A model generated the notes under the pieces. It had not been told where the DNA came from. It searched no databases and worked only from the letters and a program-made list of their open reading frames with translations. A DNA stretch of 45,932 nucleotides from JBEKTY01 sp049515555. GTDB taxonomy: Bacteria; Planctomycetota; Planctomycetia; Pirellulales; Thermoguttaceae. Below, one piece after another: positions 1 to 7,974 of this stretch (its first letter is position 1; each line of letters opens with the position of its first letter). A program made the translations under genes and the position numbers. Location of the stretch: NCBI GenBank assembly GCA_049515555.1, contig JBEKTY010000049.1, forward strand, positions 1 through 45,932. The letters run 5' to 3'.

Positions 1-49
1 AATGGGTGAGGATGCTGCTTTTCCATTTTTCGTGACCAACGCAGGTTCC

Positions 50-85
50 CCTCACCCCGGCCCTCTCCCGGAGGGAGAGGGGGAC
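50..85. repeat. Dispersed CCCTCTCCC/GGGAGAGGG hairpin repeat
   Basis: A perfect 9-bp stem, CCCTCTCCC (61-69) and GGGAGAGGG (73-81), has a 3-nt loop and is preceded by CCTCACC. The same element occurs in the opposite orientation at 5911-5948. This type of intergenic repeat is common in many GC-rich bacteria. It lies just past the stop of the LOG-family gene and could act as its terminator, although no U-tract is visible. The rest of 1-132 holds no gene. Confidence 0.75.
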
Positions 86-132
86 CACTTGTGTCGTCCC
101 CATCCCAATTTGCAAAAGTCCACTCCTAACTT

Positions 133-1251
133 CTAACTCCTATTCAGCACGTCGATCAACTGCCGCAGCCGGCCGTAATTGCAGCGGTCGAACTGGAACA
201 CCAGCCGCGGCAGATTGGCCAGCCCCGGCTCGTCCTTCTCCTCCGGCAGCGGGCCGCTCCGCTCCAGCCGCCCTTCGGCAACAATGTCGGCGAAGCGGGC
301 GTTGAGCTCGGCCAGCAGCTCGTCGCCGGGGGCGCGAGTGAGCCGCAGCACCAGCTTGCCGTGCACGTAACGCATGCTGTGATACACGCGGAAGAAGCCC
401 AGGATCTCCTCGACCGCCTGCTCCACGCGGTCGGTCCGCCGGTACAGGCACAGGTCGTCGGCGTTGATCATCCCCCCGCCCAGCATGTGCTCGCGAATGA
501 AACCCTCCAAGGCGCTCCAGTACCGGCCGCCCGGCTCGTCCAGCCACACGATCGGAATCATGTCCCGCTTGCCGGTTTGCAGCAGGGTCAGCACTTCCAA
601 GCCCTCGTCCAGCGTGCCGAAGCCGCCCGGCAACAGGCAGATGGCGTCGCTTTCCTTGACGAACATGAGTTTGCGGGTGAAGAAGTACTTCATATGCACG
701 AGCTTGGGATCGGCGGCGATGATGCGGTTGGCCGCCTGCTCGAAGGGCAGCAGGATGTTCAGTCCCAGCGAGTGCTGGCGGCCGGCCCCCACGTGCCCGG
801 CCTCCATGATCCCGCTGGCCGCCCCGGTCACCACCATCCACCGCTGGGCCACCATCCGCCGGCCGAACTCCACCGCCTGTTGGTAGGCCGGCTGGTGCGG
901 GAGCGTGCGGGCCGAGCCGAACATCGTCACCTTGCGGTAACTGCGATACGGCGCAAACACCTTGAAGGCATATCGCAACTCTTGCAGCGTCCGGCTGAGA
1001 ATCTTCAGGTCGCCGCGACTGGTCCGGTCCTTGGCCAGCTTGTCGGCCGATTCCTTGATCCGCTCGATCAGGGCGGCAATCGGCTGCGGCGTGCCCTGGA
1101 GGCCCGGCCGCTCGATCCCCGGACGGCCGCGTGGCACCGGCTGCTCGCCGGCCGCTGCCTGGCCTGCACCAGCCGACGAGCCGGCCGCGCCAGCCGGCCG
1201 CTGCCGATCTCCTCCAGGCGGCGACGAATGAGAAGCCTCGTTGCTTTTCAC
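133..1251 (-). CDS. LOG family protein (TIGR00730-type Rossmann fold)
   Basis: The 372-residue product belongs to the LOG/lysine-decarboxylase-like family. Characterised members are cytokinin-riboside monophosphate phosphoribohydrolases; bacterial members cleave the N-glycosidic bond of AMP-like nucleotides. The signature PGGFGTLDE is present, with TGAASGIMEAG in the position of the usual GGGxxGxM loop and FTRKLMFV just before the signature. It has an N-terminal Gly/Ala/Pro-rich extension of about 60 residues and a C-terminal extension of about 90 residues, so it is longer than the ~190-residue core. The GTG start at 1251 is preferred because GGGAG lies 5 nt upstream. An in-frame ATG at 1305 would make a dispersed palindrome (1272-1296) part of the protein. 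The family call is secure; the substrate is not known. Confidence 0.85.
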   Translation of the reverse strand: MKSNEASHSSPPGGDRQRPAGAAGSSAGAGQAAAGEQPVPRGRPGIERPGLQGTPQPIAALIERIKESADKLAKDRTSRGDLKILSRTLQELRYAFKVFAPYRSYRKVTMFGSARTLPHQPAYQQAVEFGRRMVAQRWMVVTGAASGIMEAGHVGAGRQHSLGLNILLPFEQAANRIIAADPKLVHMKYFFTRKLMFVKESDAICLLPGGFGTLDEGLEVLTLLQTGKRDMIPIVWLDEPGGRYWSALEGFIREHMLGGGMINADDLCLYRRTDRVEQAVEEILGFFRVYHSMRYVHGKLVLRLTRAPGDELLAELNARFADIVAEGRLERSGPLPEEKDEPGLANLPRLVFQFDRCNYGRLRQLIDVLNRS

Positions 1252-1271
1252 AATTGCTCCCGCGCCAAGGC

Positions 1272-1296
1272 AGCAGGCACACTCCGTGTGCCTGCT
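1272..1296. repeat. Palindrome AGCAGGCACAC / GTGTGCCTGCT
   Basis: Perfect 11-bp inverted repeat with a TCC loop, in the leader of the LOG gene. Related truncated copies lie at 9311-9333 and around 9341-9366. It would form a hairpin just upstream of the ribosome binding site at 1257-1261, so it could influence translation of the gene. That effect is inference only. Confidence 0.8.
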
Positions 1297-1433
1297 ACTT
1301 TCCATACCGTGAACGCCAGACCATTCTATTATATCGCCCACGCGCAAAGAATAACCCGGCCGCAACGCCGGGTTGATCGTGTCAGACTTCGGTTGCCGCA
1401 CCGCAAGGTGCGCGCACGGCAAAAAAGGCGTCT

Positions 1434-1682
1434 TCAGGCCGAGGGGCGGCGATAATGCTGGTAGGCCAACAGGACTTCGTACAGGTCCATCGAGATCGTT
1501 ACTTCCTCGTCGGCAAAATCCCGCAGCCACGTCCGCTCCGACCGGACCGCGTCGGCCAGCAGCGGCAGGACTTCCATCAGCGGAACCGCCACGCTGTCGG
1601 TTCGATCCTTGCCCTCGGCGAGGTTGACGGCGGGCGACTCTTCCTGGGGACCGTTATATACGCGAAGATGACTGGGACGCAT
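1434..1682 (-). CDS. Small conserved planctomycete-type protein of unknown function
   Basis: An 82-residue acidic protein starts at an ATG with AGGAG 7 nt upstream, which fixes this start although the frame is open further up. No signal peptide, membrane segment or known motif is visible. The C-terminal half is largely helical in character (ADAVRSERTWLRDFADEEV, then ISMDLYEVLLAYQHYRR), like a small interaction or regulatory module. It is transcribed in the same direction as the LOG gene, whose start lies 182 nt downstream across a hairpin, so the two may be cotranscribed. Tex lies divergently upstream. I have an impression of similar small proteins in planctomycetes but cannot name a family. 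Confidence 0.65.
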   Translation of the reverse strand: MRPSHLRVYNGPQEESPAVNLAEGKDRTDSVAVPLMEVLPLLADAVRSERTWLRDFADEEVTISMDLYEVLLAYQHYRRPSA

Positions 1683-1899
1683 GGCAGGGCTCCTTCCTGG
1701 ACTGGTCACTTCCTTGTTGGCCGCCGGGCCCCCAAACAGGGGCCTTTCCGACGCGCGCGGTGCGGCTGCCCGCCCTCTTAGCCTTCTGTATCGGCAGGGG
1801 GCGTCTTGCGGGTTTGATCTTTTTGAAGGAAAATAACGTTTTTGCCAGCCAAGGACCGAAGTACCCCGCAGCCGCCCCCTCCCCACGCGACCATCTGTT

Positions 1900-4800
1900 A
1901 TGGCCAGTAGCGTAACGATCGACTTGCGGCACGTCGCGCGCGGCCTGGATTTCTCGCTCCGCCAGGTCCAGGCGGTAGTCGAGCTCCTCGACGACGGAAA
2001 CACGGTCCCCTTCATCACCCGCTATCGAAAGGACCAAACGGGCGGGCTGGACGAAGAGCAGATCCGCGAGATCCAGGCCAGGCTCACCAAGCTGCGCCTC
2101 CTGGCCGACCGGAAGAGCACGATCCTCCGCTCGATCGAAGCCCAAGGAAAACTGACCGACATCCTGGCCAAGCAGATCCTTGCCGCCACCACGACCAAGC
2201 GGCTGGAAGACCTTTATCTTCCCTTCAAGCCCAAGAAGCAGACGCTAGCCACGCTGGCCCGCGTCCGGGGCCTGGAAGAATTGGCGGCCGAGATCCTGGC
2301 CGCGGCCCCGGCCTGTGCCGACCTCGACGCCCGGGCCGCCCAGTTCGTCAGCGTCGACCGCCAGGTCGCCTCGGCCGCCGACGCACTGCTGGGGGCGGGC
2401 CACATCCTGGCCGAGCAGTTCAGCGAGCGGGCCGATCTGCGGCAGCGGCTCCGCGAGATCCTCCATCGCACCGGCCGGATCGTGACCACACAGATTGGCG
2501 GCGAGCCGGCGGTGGCAGGCCCGCCGGGTTCGCCGCCCGCGCCCACCCCGCCCGGTGCCGCTTCACACCCGGAAGCGGCCCCCGCCCTCCAGTCGCCCCC
2601 GGCCGATCCGGAACCACCCCCGGCCGACCCGGAACCGAGTTCGGCCGACCCGGAACCGAGTTCGGCCGATCAACCACCGGCCGCCGCCGAACCCCTACCG
2701 ACCGCGCCGCAATCACCACCGGCCGACTCGGACCCGCCCCCGGCCGACTTGCCCGCGCCAACCCCGCCGCTTGCGGCTTCGCCCACCGAACCGAGTTCGG
2801 CCGATCAACCCCCGGCCGCCGCCGAATCAGCACCGGCCGAGCCGACGGCTGAAACGCCGCCCGCCCCGGATGCGCCTTCATCCCTCATCCCTCATCCTTC
2901 ATCCTTAACCCCTCCGCCTTCCGCCCTGAAGGGGACAGTCCCATTTTCGTCGGACGAAAATCGGGACAGTCCCCCGCCCGCGAAGCCGCAAGCGGCCAAG
3001 GCCCGGGCCAGGACCGAGAAGCTCAATAAGAAAGAACTCAAGAAGAAGAAGGACGACGAGCGGCGGATCAAGGCCTTTCGCGACTACTTCAACTACGGCG
3101 AAGAGATCAAGCGCATCCCGCCGCATCGCATCCTGGCCATCAATCGGGGCGAGCGGGCCAGGGTCCTGCGGGTCAAGATCGAGTCCGACCTGGCGGCCAT
3201 GCACGCCGACCTGGAGGAACTGCTCATTCCGCCCGGCCATCCGCACGCCGAATATCTCCGCGGCTGTGCCCGCGACGCCCTGGCCCGCTTGATCTTGCCG
3301 GCCCTGGAACGCGAGGCCCGCCGCGAGCTGACCGATCGGGCTGAATTGCACGCCGTGGGCGTGTTCGCACGCAATCTCCGCAACCTGCTGCTCCAGCCGC
3401 CGGTCCATCAGCGGCGCGTTCTGGCCGTCGATCCCGGCTTCCGCAGCGGCTGCAAGCTGGCCGCCCTGGACCAGTTCGGCAACGTGCTGGGCCACGACGT
3501 GATCTACCTGGTCGGCAAGCCCGCCCAGAAGCAGGAAGCCCGCCAAAAATCGCTCGACCTGCTGCGGAAATTCGAGCTCACCGTGGTGGCCATCGGCAAC
3601 GGCACCGCCTGCCGCCAGACCGAAGATTTCTTCGCCGAGCTGCTCACCGGCGAACTGCAGGGGCAGGGCGTGGCCTACGTGATCGTCAACGAGGCCGGCG
3701 CCAGCGTGTACTCGACCAGCCAGCTCGGCCGCGAGGAGTTCCCGCAGTACGACGCCACGCTCCGCGGGGCGATCTCCATCGGCCGTCGCCTGCTGGACCC
3801 GCTCAGCGAGCTGGTCAAGATCGAGCCGGCCAATATCGGCGTCGGCCTGTACCAGCACGACGTGAAGGCCAAGCATCTCCAGGCTTCGTTGGACGAGGTG
3901 GTCGAGTCGTGCGTGAACTACGTGGGCGTAGACGTGAACACGGCCAGCCCGGCCCTGCTGCGCTACGTCTCGGGCCTGAACCAGTTGACCGCCCGGCGGG
4001 TCTACGAGCATCGCCGCCAGCACGGCCCCTTGCGCAACCGCCAGCAGCTCCGCGACGTGCCCGGCTTCGGCGAGGCGACCTTCGTCCAGGCCGCCGGCTT
4101 CCTCAAGATCGCCGGCGGCGACAATCCGCTGGACGCCACCTGGATCCATCCGGAAAGCTACCCCGTCGCCGGGCAGATCCTCCAGCGGCTGAGCGCCCAG
4201 CCCGGCGATCTGACCGAGAAGGAATCGCTCACGGCACTGGCCGAGCGGGTAGCGGGGGTCGATCTGGGGGGCCTGGCCAAGGAACTGGGCTCCGGCGAGC
4301 TGACGCTCAGAGACATCCTGGCGCAGTTGGCCCGCCCCGGACGCGATCCCCGCGAAGACTTGCCCCCCCCCATGTTCAAACAGGGCATCCTCAAGATCGA
4401 AGACCTGACGGTGGGCATGGAACTCACCGGCACCGTGCTCAACGTCGTCGATTTCGGCTGCTTCGTGGACATCGGCATGCACGATAGCGGCCTGGTGCAC
4501 GTTAGCCGCATGGCCGACCGCTTCATTCGCGATCCGCACGAGGTGGCGGCCGTCGGCGACATCGTGAAGGTCTGGGTGGTCGAGGTGGACCGAGAGCGGC
4601 GGCGGGTGTCGCTGACGATGGTCCGGCCCGGGTCGGAGCGGCCGCGTCGCCCGGCCGGCAGCGGTCCTGCCGCCGCGGCCGGACAAGCCGGGCAGGCCGG
4701 CACGCAGGATCGCCCGCCGGCGGCATCTGGCCCGCCGGCCGGCCGTGGCCCCCGCCGCGGCGGCCGCGGCTACCAGCAAGGCCGGCCGGCCCACGACGGG

Positions 4801-5316
4801 CAACCGGCCCAGGAAGGCCGGCCGGCCCAAGGCGACCGGCCGCCGCAGGGTGGCCGACCGGCCCAAGGCGACCGGCCGCCGCAGGGTGGCCGGCCGGCCC
4901 AGGGCGACCGGGGCCGCCGTGGTCCGCCCGCAGGCCGGCCGAAACCGTACGGGCCGCCCCGCGACCGGCCGCCCCCGCCGAAACCGCGGCCCAAGCCGAT
5001 CATCCCCATTACCGAGGAAATGAAGGCCGGCAAGGAACCGCTGCGGACGTTCGGCGATTTGATGCAGTTCTTCGAGGCGAAGCAGGTCGTGCCCGAGCCG
5101 GCCCCCGGGCCCCCGCCGCCCGAAGCAGCCGCTGCGGCCCCGGCCCCCGAATCGCCGGCAGAAACGTCGGGTGCCACTGGCGTGTCGCCAGTGCCTGTGC
5201 CGAGCACTGGCGAGACGCCAGAGCCACCCGAACCGGCCGCCGCCCCGTCGGCTCCAAGAGCGCCTTCGGCGGAACCGGCCGCCGGCCAGTCGCCCCCCGC
5301 AGACTCGTCGCCTTGA
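1900..5316 (+). CDS. tex: Tex RNA-binding transcription accessory protein, with large insert and tail
   Basis: The 1138 residues compare with about 770 for typical Tex. Domains in order: Tex_N helical region (about 5-200, with GNTVPFITRYRKDQTGGLD and LEDLYLPFKPKKQT); a low-complexity Pro/Ala insert (about 202-390); continuation of the core at KAFRDYFNYGEEI; YqgF/RuvC-like domain (about 505-640, VLAVDPGFRSGCK); helix-hairpin-helix pair (about 680-735, VPGFGEATFVQAAGFLKI); S1 RNA-binding domain (about 836-907); and a Gly/Arg/Pro-rich tail (908-1138). Tex binds nucleic acids through S1 and HhH and affects transcription and gene expression in the cytoplasm. The insert interrupts the protein exactly before the conserved FRDYF segment and is assembled from dispersed and tandem DNA repeats. 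The start is ATG at 1900 without a clear Shine-Dalgarno site. The stop overlaps the next gene by 1 nt. Confidence 0.96.
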   Translation: MASSVTIDLRHVARGLDFSLRQVQAVVELLDDGNTVPFITRYRKDQTGGLDEEQIREIQARLTKLRLLADRKSTILRSIEAQGKLTDILAKQILAATTTKRLEDLYLPFKPKKQTLATLARVRGLEELAAEILAAAPACADLDARAAQFVSVDRQVASAADALLGAGHILAEQFSERADLRQRLREILHRTGRIVTTQIGGEPAVAGPPGSPPAPTPPGAASHPEAAPALQSPPADPEPPPADPEPSSADPEPSSADQPPAAAEPLPTAPQSPPADSDPPPADLPAPTPPLAASPTEPSSADQPPAAAESAPAEPTAETPPAPDAPSSLIPHPSSLTPPPSALKGTVPFSSDENRDSPPPAKPQAAKARARTEKLNKKELKKKKDDERRIKAFRDYFNYGEEIKRIPPHRILAINRGERARVLRVKIESDLAAMHADLEELLIPPGHPHAEYLRGCARDALARLILPALEREARRELTDRAELHAVGVFARNLRNLLLQPPVHQRRVLAVDPGFRSGCKLAALDQFGNVLGHDVIYLVGKPAQKQEARQKSLDLLRKFELTVVAIGNGTACRQTEDFFAELLTGELQGQGVAYVIVNEAGASVYSTSQLGREEFPQYDATLRGAISIGRRLLDPLSELVKIEPANIGVGLYQHDVKAKHLQASLDEVVESCVNYVGVDVNTASPALLRYVSGLNQLTARRVYEHRRQHGPLRNRQQLRDVPGFGEATFVQAAGFLKIAGGDNPLDATWIHPESYPVAGQILQRLSAQPGDLTEKESLTALAERVAGVDLGGLAKELGSGELTLRDILAQLARPGRDPREDLPPPMFKQGILKIEDLTVGMELTGTVLNVVDFGCFVDIGMHDSGLVHVSRMADRFIRDPHEVAAVGDIVKVWVVEVDRERRRVSLTMVRPGSERPRRPAGSGPAAAAGQAGQAGTQDRPPAASGPPAGRGPRRGGRGYQQGRPAHDGQPAQEGRPAQGDRPPQGGRPAQGDRPPQGGRPAQGDRGRRGPPAGRPKPYGPPRDRPPPPKPRPKPIIPITEEMKAGKEPLRTFGDLMQFFEAKQVVPEPAPGPPPPEAAAAAPAPESPAETSGATGVSPVPVPSTGETPEPPEPAAAPSAPRAPSAEPAAGQSPPADSSP
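2622..2663 (+). repeat. 21-bp tandem repeat inside tex insert
   Basis: Two exact copies of a 21-bp unit (GGCCGACCCGGAACCGAGTT plus C) encode a repeated seven-residue ADPEPSS motif. More diverged copies continue through about 2830. The unit length is a multiple of three, so copy-number change keeps frame. Confidence 0.85.
2931..2974. repeat. 44-bp palindrome (GGGACAGTCCC family) within tex
   Basis: Outer arms GGGGACAGTCCC and GGGACAGTCCCC enclose inner arms ATTTTCGT and ACGAAAAT around a CGG centre. It is translated in frame as KGTVPFSSDENRDSPPP. A second copy of the same length and architecture sits inside the PQQ-like gene at 20334-20377. The sequence type resembles REP elements mobilised by RAYT transposases; no such transposase is in this window. 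Confidence 0.85.
4825..4911 (+). repeat. 36-bp tandem repeat in tex C-terminal tail
   Basis: Two full copies (4825-4860 and 4861-4896) and a partial third encode repeats of AQGDRPPQGGRP. The tail is RGG/RPG-like, a composition often seen in RNA-binding tails. The period is a multiple of three. Confidence 0.85.
5171..5226. repeat. Nested palindrome (ACTGGCG..CGCCAGT family) within tex tail
   Basis: Two arms, 5176-5194 and 5204-5222, pair with two mismatches, and each arm is itself a small hairpin (ACTGGCG, loop, CGCCAGT). It is read in frame as GATGVSPV followed by STGETPE. I recognise this peptide pattern as a recurrent repeat-encoded one in planctomycete proteins. Confidence 0.75.
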
Positions 5317-5798
5317 TGACAGACTTTCAACAACGGCTCGAACGAGCGATTGAGCGGGGCCAGCGGACGGGCCAGGCCCGGGCCCAGGCCGATCGCGCCT
5401 GGTCCGAGAAGGAATTGCATCGCCTTCACACCCAGGCCCGACTGACGCTCTCCGAGCATATCGAGCAGTGCCTGCGGCAGTTGGCCGACCGCTTTCCCGG
5501 TTTCCGCTTCGAGACGATCGTCGATGGCCGGGGCTGGGGGGCGGCGGTCAGCCGCGAAGACCTTCGCCTCCAGGGGGCCGATCGCCGGCGGACCTTTTTC
5601 AGCCGCCTGGAAATGGTGATTGCCCCCGTCTCCGCGGCTTTGATCATCGAGTTGGCGGCCAAGGCTACCGTGTGCAACCGCGAGCTGTTCAGCCGCACGC
5701 ACTACCAGCGGCTGGTCGAGCTGGAACTGACTTCGATGGTCGAGACGATCGATCTGTGGGCGCTGGAGTACGCCGAGCGCTACGCGGCCGCCGATTAG
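5316..5798 (+). CDS. Conserved hypothetical protein coupled to tex
   Basis: The 160-residue soluble protein has a start codon overlapping the tex stop (TGATG), indicating translational coupling. The N-terminal 60 residues are charged and helical (DFQQRLERAIERGQRTGQA, then WSEKELHRLHTQARL). The rest is a compact alpha/beta-looking region (FPGFRFETIVDGRGWG, then FFSRLEMVIAPVSAALIIELA) ending in a helical segment. No signal peptide and no catalytic motif were recognised. Coupling with tex suggests a role in RNA or ribosome-associated processes, but that is inference from position only. Confidence 0.75.
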   Translation: MTDFQQRLERAIERGQRTGQARAQADRAWSEKELHRLHTQARLTLSEHIEQCLRQLADRFPGFRFETIVDGRGWGAAVSREDLRLQGADRRRTFFSRLEMVIAPVSAALIIELAAKATVCNRELFSRTHYQRLVELELTSMVETIDLWALEYAERYAAAD

Positions 5799-5813
5799 GG
5801 TTGGCGGGGCTCG

Positions 5814-5872
<59 letters not shown>

Positions 5873-5910
5873 TGGCACCCGGCAGTGGCACCCGGCAAAT
5901 TTAACAATTG

Positions 5911-5948
5911 AGGTCCCCTCTCCCTCCGGGAGAGGGTTAGGGTGAGGG
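5911..5948. repeat. Second copy of CCCTCTCCC/GGGAGAGGG repeat
   Basis: CCCTCTCCC (5916-5924) pairs with GGGAGAGGG (5928-5936) across a TCC loop, followed by TTAGGGTGAGGG. It is the reverse complement of the copy at 50-85 and lies just beyond the stop of the minus-strand GYF_2 gene. Confidence 0.75.
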
Positions 5949-5961
5949 CTGTTGACCGACC

Positions 5962-6624
5962 CTACCGCAGCTTGCCCGTTGCGTCCCGCGGCGGCTGGTC
6001 CGCCTGCTCATCTTCCGGCAGCCGCGATTCAGTCTCGTCCAGGCGGTCCAGCACGGCCCCGGCGGCCTCGCCGACGAAGAAGGCCAGGCCCAGCAGCAGG
6101 GCCCAGGCGAGCGATTCCCGTTGCCAATAGATGGTCAGCACTGAAACGAGCAGCAGGGGTACGGCCGCCAGGCCGCAGATCCGGCCCACGCGGCGGAAGA
6201 ACTTGGGCGTGGCCAGCATGGCTTCGATGGGCGGCCAGGCGGCCGAACAGCGGTCCCACAGCGTGATCTGACCGAGCGGCAGCGGCGGCGGCCCTTTACC
6301 GCCCGGCCGGCCGAGCATTTCGGGCAGTTCCCGGGCGGGGATCCAGACGGGCATTCCCTCCCGCCACAGCAGATCGGCGTGGGCGATCCCGCCCGCGGCT
6401 GCCCGCTGCCGCAGGGCCTCGAGTGTCATCGGCCCCTCGCGCCGGCCGTCGGAGTGGGCCAGGAACCAGGGGGGGCCGGGCGACCCGCCCGCGGGGCCTT
6501 CGCCCCGCGGTTCCGCCGATGCCGGCGGCGGCTCCTCACGCACCGGGATTTCGCCTTGCCAGTCGTTGGCCGAGCCGCCCGGGCCCGTGGGCTGCGGCGG
6601 CTCACGACTCCACTGCTCTGCCAT
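5962..6624 (-). CDS. GYF_2-domain membrane protein
   Basis: A 220-residue protein. Residues 1-50 are Pro/Glu-rich and disordered. Residues about 52-98 match the GYF_2 fold (PWFLAHSDGRREGPMTLEAL, then LLWREGMPVWIPARE), a small domain common in planctomycetes and thought to bind proline-rich peptides. Two hydrophobic segments follow near 145-165 and 173-190 (ICGLAAVPLLLVSVLTIYW; AWALLLGLAFFVGEAAGAV), ending in an acidic cytoplasmic-type tail. ATG at 6624 is chosen because GGTGGA lies upstream; the GTG at 6633 has no suitable site. It probably acts as a membrane-anchored adaptor; partner unknown. Confidence 0.8.
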   Translation of the reverse strand: MAEQWSREPPQPTGPGGSANDWQGEIPVREEPPPASAEPRGEGPAGGSPGPPWFLAHSDGRREGPMTLEALRQRAAAGGIAHADLLWREGMPVWIPARELPEMLGRPGGKGPPPLPLGQITLWDRCSAAWPPIEAMLATPKFFRRVGRICGLAAVPLLLVSVLTIYWQRESLAWALLLGLAFFVGEAAGAVLDRLDETESRLPEDEQADQPPRDATGKLR

Positions 6625-6653
6625 GGCTTCCACCCTTTGCTTGCCGTGATTAC

Positions 6654-7514
6654 CTATCGGCCCATGCCGTTGAGGATCTCCTGGAACGAAAAAGTCGCCT
6701 TGAAGCGGCGGTCCAGTTCGCGGGCCCGATCGCGCAGCACCGCCGCCGTCTGACGCGGCCCGGCCGGCACACAGACCACGATGTTATTCACGCCCAGGGC
6801 ATTAAACACGTAAAGCTGGGCCATTGTCCCGCGGACCGTCTCGATGTCGGCGTTCACCCCGGGGTGCACGTTGAAGTTTATGACCACGATCCCCCCCGGC
6901 ACAAGCTTCTCCCGCAAACCCTTGTAGAACTCGATGGTCTTCAGCCGCAAGGGCACGCCCGTTTGATCGGTCTTCGCCGACGGCTTCAAGAAGGCGTCCA
7001 GGTAGATCACGTCGTAGCGGGTCGCGTTGGTCTCGAAATAATGGAAAGCGTCGTCGGTGATGATCCGCGTGTTCCCCCCGGCGCGGGTCTCGAAATACCG
7101 ATCGGCCAGCTCGACCACCTTCGGGTCGATCTCCACCGCATCCACTTTCACCTCCGGATCGTAGTGCTGGTAGAAGTGGATCATGGCCCCGCCGCCCAGT
7201 CCCACGATCAACACCTGTTGCTGCTTTGGCCGCAGCAGATAGCTGGCGAACATCGCGCGGCAGTACGGGGTGACCAGTTCATAGGGTTTCTTCAGGTTCA
7301 GCACGGTCTCGACGGCCTCTTCGCCGCTGTCGCGGACGAAGATCATCGACCGCAGGTTTCCCTGCCGCTTTATACGGATGTGCGAGTAGTCCGAATGGAC
7401 GTCCTGCTCGATCGTCGCGGGGCCCCGCCCGGCACGTCCGGCCGCCATCGCCGGGCTGGCGCCCAGCGTGGCCGCGGCCAGCCAGACCAAGACACCCGTA
7501 AACAGAGTGATCAC
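6654..7514 (-). CDS. Exported spermidine/spermine synthase-like protein
   Basis: A 286-residue protein with the SAM-binding Rossmann core of aminopropyltransferases: VLIVGLGGGAMIHFYQHY (motif I), VDAVEIDPKVVELADRYF with the acidic ribose-binding residue, ITDDAFHYFE, and DVIYLDAFLK. Spermidine synthases transfer an aminopropyl group from decarboxylated SAM to putrescine. This one has a clear N-terminal hydrophobic leader (FTGVLVWLAAATLGASPAMA) when started at GTG 7514, suggesting export or anchoring, unlike cytoplasmic synthases. It may therefore be a structural homologue with another job. Translating further upstream adds about 28 unlikely residues. Fold call firm; substrate uncertain. Confidence 0.8.
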   Translation of the reverse strand: MITLFTGVLVWLAAATLGASPAMAAGRAGRGPATIEQDVHSDYSHIRIKRQGNLRSMIFVRDSGEEAVETVLNLKKPYELVTPYCRAMFASYLLRPKQQQVLIVGLGGGAMIHFYQHYDPEVKVDAVEIDPKVVELADRYFETRAGGNTRIITDDAFHYFETNATRYDVIYLDAFLKPSAKTDQTGVPLRLKTIEFYKGLREKLVPGGIVVINFNVHPGVNADIETVRGTMAQLYVFNALGVNNIVVCVPAGPRQTAAVLRDRARELDRRFKATFSFQEILNGMGR

Positions 7515-7678
7515 TGGCCCCCCAATCCCAACTGGTTCGTGCTTTATATCACCACCCGAAAGTCGGGCGGCATGATCTTGTGGGCCGCACCCGCCCATGG
7601 AAAAATACCCTCTTTAGTCTACAATAAGCGGTTTACGGAACCAACAGACCCGGTACTTTTTTGGGGAGCGGATCGAAT

Positions 7679-7966
7679 ATGAAGGTGGTGCCCCTGTCCG
7701 AGAAGGTGGTGGTCAAGCGGCTGCCGGCCGAAGGCCTAACCGCCGGCGGGATTGTGCTGCCTGATACGGCCCAAGAGAAAGCCCGCCAAGGACGCGTGCT
7801 GTCGGTCGGCGACGGCCGCTTGATGTCCGATGGCACTCGGGCCGTCCAGCAGGTCCGCGAGGGCGATCGCGTCCTGTTCCAGCAATACGCCGGCGCCGAG
7901 ATCATCGTCAACGGCGAAGAGTTCCTCATCATGAGCGAGGACGAGATCCTGGCCGTCGTGCAATAA
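7679..7966 (+). CDS. groES: Co-chaperonin GroES (Hsp10)
   Basis: A 95-residue protein of normal GroES length. The pattern PLSEKVVVKRLPAEGLTAGG, IVLPDTAQEKARQGRVLSVG, VREGDRVLFQQYAGAEI and NGEEFLIMSEDEILAVV covers the whole family. The mobile loop is AEGLTAGGIVLP, compatible with GroEL binding. The ATG at 7679 follows GGGGAG about 11 nt upstream. No groEL follows, and no CIRCE operator is visible in the roughly 160-nt divergent spacer; instead a glycerate kinase gene begins 8 nt after the stop. Planctomycetes often carry several groES copies, so this is probably an extra, separately controlled copy. Confidence 0.93.
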   Translation: MKVVPLSEKVVVKRLPAEGLTAGGIVLPDTAQEKARQGRVLSVGDGRLMSDGTRAVQQVREGDRVLFQQYAGAEIIVNGEEFLIMSEDEILAVVQ

Positions 7967-7974
7967 AACCCACA

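Noticed and set aside
361..1455. 364-codon plus-strand frame over the LOG gene
   Set aside because: His/Gln/Pro-rich shadow; the minus strand has the LOG signature and a ribosome binding site.
2622..2830. CRISPR-like regular repeats in tex
   Set aside because: Units are adjacent, in frame and without unique spacers; they are protein-coding tandem repeats.
2905..4866. 653-codon open frame on the minus strand
   Set aside because: It is the antisense shadow of tex in GC-rich DNA; the plus strand carries unmistakable Tex, RuvC-like, HhH and S1 motifs.
7515..7678. CIRCE operator or heat-shock promoter upstream of groES
   Set aside because: No TTAGCACTC-type inverted repeat or clear -35/-10 pair could be found.
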